Shown one piece after another: positions 60,811 through 64,000 of a stretch of 64,000 nt of DNA. Made by a program: the position numbers and the translations under genes. The stretch comes from Lachnospiraceae bacterium. Lineage in GTDB: Bacteria > Bacillota > Clostridia > Lachnospirales > Lachnospiraceae. The first letter of the stretch is position 1; every line of letters begins with the position of its first letter. The stretch is from assembly GCA_021203305.1 (NCBI GenBank), contig JAJQBK010000041.1, forward strand, positions 22,151 through 86,150. Direction: 5' to 3'. Below the pieces are notes generated by a model that did no database searches, was not told where the DNA came from, and was given only the letters and a program-made list of their open reading frames with translations.

Positions 60811-63165
60811 TTATTCTGCACTGGCCCGGTTCTCCATCACCATTCGCTCTCCCGTATCATCAGACGCACGGATCCGGAAGTTGCAGTCCGAAAGATCCGC
60901 TGTCAGGGTCGCTTTACACCCCCGGTTCTCCCACCCGATAGTAAGCAGATTTTCATGATTGCCTTCCAGTGACGCCTCCATCGCCGCCTCGAACCCAAAG
61001 GCCGGAAAGGTATTCCGAAACTGCAACAGTTCCAGCTGCTTTGTCACCACCGGCAGCTTCATCCTCTCCTCAATCTGTTCCGGAGTCAGGTTGGTGCGGT
61101 TGATCTCCTTGTGGCCTCCCGCGCCGGCTCTTTGTACCGCGGCGTGGTCATTTTTGCCGGCAAATAAATCCAGGTACCAGATCTGGGGCTTTCCCGGCAT
61201 GAACAGCTGGATAGCTCTGGCCAGGAGAAGCTTATCATCGTCCTCCCCCAGGGCGCTGTAGTAGGCGGCGTTGACCTGATAATAGACATTTTTCTGTCCG
61301 TGAAGATTTTTCACATCGCCGCCCCGGCCCACCACGGTCCTGATCAGATCTTCTATCCGCTCCTGAGGCAGCAGGCCCTTTAAATCCAGCAGGGGAATCC
61401 CGTCGTGACAGCCCAGCATGTTGACGGTCCGGATTTTTCTGGTAAATAATTCCTCCGCCCATTGAAGCAAAGTCTCGCCGTTTCCCCTCTCCAGCGCGTC
61501 CAAAATTAAACCCGGCAGGAAGAAATCGTAAGTCATATACCCCTTATCCGCCAGAATCTGATAGATTTTCTCATCGTAGCCCGCGTGAATCTCGGGAAGC
61601 AGGGTCAGGCTGTATTTGTCCGCGATTGTCTGCACTCTGGCCAGCACCTCCCAGGTGCCCGGCTCATTGAGGAAGTTTCTGGCTCTGGGCCGCTTGTCCG
61701 CGTAGGCAAAGGCGTCCAGCCTCACGATTTTCGCCCCGTACCCGGCGAGGGTTTTGAGCGTATTTTCATAAAAAGACCAGACCAGCGGGGAGTTGATGTT
61801 CAGATCCATCTGCCCCAGAAAGCTGCCATCGGGCCTGACTTCCTGATAAAACGTGTTCCAGTAGGGTACCCTCCTGCCATCCGGGAAGGGCACCATCAGA
61901 AGGGGCAGCCCCGGCTTTCTGAAAAACATGTCCTGAAGCAGTTCATTCCGTGGGAAAATATAGCCCTCCGGCGTCATTTCCCCGCAGCCCTCCCAGAACT
62001 GATTCCAGTCGATAAAGAAATCCCGGTACTCAGAATCCTCCCCGTTCTGGAGCAGATCCTGAAACTGAGGGGAATTTACGGAGGCATGGTTTAAAATAAG
62101 ATCCAGCTTCAGGTCAATCCCCAGACGGTTCAGCTCCTCTAAATCCTGCCGCCCGGCGTACTCCTCATTCAGGCCGTAATCAATGACCGAAAAGCCCCGG
62201 TCCAGGTCCGAATGATAGAGGCTAGGCAGGATATAAAAGGACTGGAAGGCGCCCAGCCATTCGGGCGACGCGATCAGCCTGTTCATTTCGCAAAGCCTCC
62301 CGCCCAGGCTGTCCGGATAAGCGTTCAGCATGGGGCCGTTGTCCACTGACTCAGAAAAAACAAAGTCCACTGTTGCCGCCTGTCTTTTCAGCTGCTCCTG
62401 TTCAATCTCCAATACCATAGCCGTGAACGGACTGTCCACGTCTTTGTCCCGGTTTCTTTCCATACGCCGTGCCAGGGTCTCCTGCGGAGTGCTGTCCAGA
62501 TAAATAGACAGATCCACTCCCTGAAAATAACCGCTGTTGGCGTGGGTCCACTCGATCAGAAGCACCTGAATTTCCCGAAAATCCGTCTCCTCATACCAGA
62601 CCTCCGTCTCCTCCCGCCCCATTTTGCGAAGCCAGATTTTTTCCGCCCCGGCATGAAAGGAGGAGACAACCGCCTCCACCTTCGGAAAGTCCAGCTCCCT
62701 TGGCGACCCCAGATAGGCGGCAAGTCCCTTTCTCCCCGCGTCCAGATAATTCCAGAACCAGGGATGCACCCCGGCATGCGTCCGGTCCGCGTCCCCGCCA
62801 AGCTTTTGCCACTGCTGCACCAGAGCAAAGCGATCCGGCGTATAAACGCCGCTGTCCACCAGCCCTCTCAACCCGTACTCCCTGTAAATTCGCAGCCGCT
62901 CCACGTCATTGTACCTGGGAATCCTGCGGGGATAATCGTCCCCCGCCAGCACATAACAGCCAATGCCGTCTTTTTCCAGATTTTCCTTCAGCAGCGCCGC
63001 GATGCTGGTCTTGCCCGAGCCGGAACCGCCGCTTAAACCGACCACCGCCCGATGTCTGGGGCTGTTTGCGAGTGCCTCCGTCAGCCTGCCATGTATCTGC
63101 CCGTATATGTAGTCCGCTTTCCGCACGATTGCTGAATTCTGATTTTGTAAACCGCTCTCTGACAT
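60811..63165 (-). CDS. P-loop kinase fused to GH13 sucrose phosphorylase-like domain
   Basis: 784 residues. Start at 63165 (MSESGLQNQ) with AAGGAGACC upstream; the frame is open to 63213. Residues about 1-275 form a uridine kinase/phosphoribulokinase-type P-loop domain: Walker A GGSGSGKT (46-53), VLAGDDYPRRIPRYN, and LLIEWTHAN. Residues about 285-784 form a GH13 (sucrose phosphorylase, GH13_18-like) domain with nucleophile in VRLDAF (D484), acid/base in LLPEIHAGY (E525) and CHDGIPLLD (D588). Sucrose phosphorylase makes glucose-1-phosphate and fructose, so the kinase may phosphorylate the released sugar; this is inference. Next to an alpha-galactosidase gene: raffinose or sucrose use. Confidence 0.85.
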   Translation of the reverse strand: MSESGLQNQNSAIVRKADYIYGQIHGRLTEALANSPRHRAVVGLSGGSGSGKTSIAALLKENLEKDGIGCYVLAGDDYPRRIPRYNDVERLRIYREYGLRGLVDSGVYTPDRFALVQQWQKLGGDADRTHAGVHPWFWNYLDAGRKGLAAYLGSPRELDFPKVEAVVSSFHAGAEKIWLRKMGREETEVWYEETDFREIQVLLIEWTHANSGYFQGVDLSIYLDSTPQETLARRMERNRDKDVDSPFTAMVLEIEQEQLKRQAATVDFVFSESVDNGPMLNAYPDSLGGRLCEMNRLIASPEWLGAFQSFYILPSLYHSDLDRGFSVIDYGLNEEYAGRQDLEELNRLGIDLKLDLILNHASVNSPQFQDLLQNGEDSEYRDFFIDWNQFWEGCGEMTPEGYIFPRNELLQDMFFRKPGLPLLMVPFPDGRRVPYWNTFYQEVRPDGSFLGQMDLNINSPLVWSFYENTLKTLAGYGAKIVRLDAFAYADKRPRARNFLNEPGTWEVLARVQTIADKYSLTLLPEIHAGYDEKIYQILADKGYMTYDFFLPGLILDALERGNGETLLQWAEELFTRKIRTVNMLGCHDGIPLLDLKGLLPQERIEDLIRTVVGRGGDVKNLHGQKNVYYQVNAAYYSALGEDDDKLLLARAIQLFMPGKPQIWYLDLFAGKNDHAAVQRAGAGGHKEINRTNLTPEQIEERMKLPVVTKQLELLQFRNTFPAFGFEAAMEASLEGNHENLLTIGWENRGCKATLTADLSDCNFRIRASDDTGERMVMENRASAE

Positions 63166-63231
63166 TTTTATTGGTCTCCTTGATTCATTTTCCGAACTAA
63201 ACATCCATTGCAAAACCGACGCGACCCTTTG

Positions 63232-64000
63232 CTATGTCTGCCTCCTCCAAAACTCCACCTGATACCCGCGATACTCCCCCATCTCCAAAGGCAGCGGAAT
63301 CCCCGCCTCCATCAGCGCCGATCCGCTGTAAACCCTGCTATCCAACGTGTTTTCATACTCCGCCTCCGGCAAAAGCCCCTTCATCCTGACATAAGAAACA
63401 GGCGCGTTCCCATGCTTCTTCATCATCACCACACTCAAAAGCGCCCTGTCCTTCTCTTTTGAAACAAACGCCCATGCTGCGAACGCCTCCTCATACGGAT
63501 CGCTTAAACGATAATAGTCCCCATTTCTGACCAGGCCTTCCACCTTTCGAAATGTCCGGACCTGCTCCCTGACCTCCTCCTTCTCCGTTTCCGAAAGCAG
63601 TGCCGGGTTCAGCTCATACCCGAAGGTTCCCGCCATAGCCACAATTCCCCGGGTCTTAAGGCTCACCTCCCGCCCTGTCTGATGATTGGGTACCGCTGAC
63701 ACATGCGCGCCCACCGTGCAGGCCGGATAAAAGAAGGATGTGCCGTACTGAATGAAAACCCGATCCGCGGCGTCCGTATTATCGCTGCACCAGATCTGCG
63801 GCGTATAATAAAGCATCCCCGCGTCAAACCGGCCGCCGCCCCCGCTGCAGCCCTCAATCAGTAAATCCGGATAGCGTGCCGTCAGCTTTTCCAGAAAATC
63901 ATAAAGCCCCAGCACATAGTCATAAGCCACCTTCCCCGGCACTCCCTTCGCGGAGGCAAAGTCCGCAAGACTGCGGTTCATGTCCCATTTCAGGTACTCG
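63232..64000 (-). CDS. Alpha-galactosidase, GH36 (C-terminal part; start outside window)
   Basis: The frame runs from a stop at 63232 to the window edge, about 255 residues; the N-terminus lies outside. YLKWDMNRSL at the edge carries the catalytic nucleophile Asp (63982-63984), and WCSDNTDA the acid/base Asp; EGCSGGGGRFDAGM is the GH36 Cys/Gly-rich loop. C-terminal beta domain follows. GH36 enzymes remove alpha-1,6-galactose from raffinose or melibiose. It is upstream of the kinase-phosphorylase gene by 66 bp and probably in one operon: galactose removal from raffinose would give sucrose for phosphorolysis. Confidence 0.92.
   Translation of the reverse strand, partial: EYLKWDMNRSLADFASAKGVPGKVAYDYVLGLYDFLEKLTARYPDLLIEGCSGGGGRFDAGMLYYTPQIWCSDNTDAADRVFIQYGTSFFYPACTVGAHVSAVPNHQTGREVSLKTRGIVAMAGTFGYELNPALLSETEKEEVREQVRTFRKVEGLVRNGDYYRLSDPYEEAFAAWAFVSKEKDRALLSVVMMKKHGNAPVSYVRMKGLLPEAEYENTLDSRVYSGSALMEAGIPLPLEMGEYRGYQVEFWRRQT

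Overview
The window looks like a chromosome piece from a moderately high-GC, spore-lineage Clostridia bacterium, most likely Lachnospiraceae. The clues are strong GGAGG-type ribosome binding sites, a Spo0A C-terminal paralogue, cdaA-cdaR, a LexA box of the Bacillus/Clostridium type upstream of uvrB, HPr with His15 and Ser46, and sucrose phosphorylase plus GH36 alpha-galactosidase genes. Genus cannot be fixed from the sequence alone. No rRNA, tRNA, CRISPR array or transposase was found.

Layout. Positions 1-1936 (minus) hold an acidic, repeat-rich, single-pass membrane protein cut by the window edge. Positions 2249-3699 (plus) hold a small zinc-ribbon protein, a 150-bp palindromic element and a membrane-anchored SGNH protein. 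From about 35.8 kb down to 3.8 kb runs one long minus-strand surface-glycan locus: a polyprenyl-phosphate sugar-1-phosphate transferase, a Wzz-like protein with a degenerate kinase-like tail, many GT2 and GT4 glycosyltransferases, an EpsG-like polymerase, sugar-nucleotide enzymes (PseB, PseC, RffA/WecE and a GNAT acetyltransferase), a PglK/MsbA-type ABC exporter, GtrB/GtrII-type modification enzymes, an acyltransferase, an SGNH protein and many large polytopic proteins. A receiver-less Spo0A-C gene interrupted by an in-frame TGA sits just upstream of the locus. A separate GtrB-like gene follows with its own promoter.

Positions 37.6-44.1 kb (plus) hold a divergent PAP2 protein, a DUF3048 lipoprotein, and a compact five-gene operon: circularly permuted ATP-grasp, alpha-E, transglutaminase and two M14-type desuccinylase/aspartoacylase-like proteins. 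The second of the last pair has lost two zinc ligands. From 44.2 to 57.8 kb (minus) come housekeeping genes: HPr, cdaR, cdaA, two small membrane proteins, comF, recD2, mreB, uvrA and uvrB. From 58.3 to 64 kb (minus) lie a quinone-reductase-like flavoprotein, a MATE exporter, a kinase-sucrose phosphorylase fusion and the C-terminal part of an alpha-galactosidase; the last two suggest raffinose or sucrose catabolism.

The least expected signals are: (i) intergenic palindromic elements whose long terminal arms are private to each copy, while in two copies the core is shared with compensatory changes; (ii) two tandem, near-identical 26-codon minigenes joined by ATGA overlaps between the sugar-phosphate transferase and the Wzz gene; (iii) two paralogous pairs in which a polytopic protein is split at about the same place; (iv) the P-loop kinase-GH13 fusion; (v) the ATP-grasp/alpha-E/transglutaminase/M14 operon, which has an apparent terminator right at its predicted transcript start; and (vi) a LexA box enclosed in an 11-bp perfect inverted repeat.
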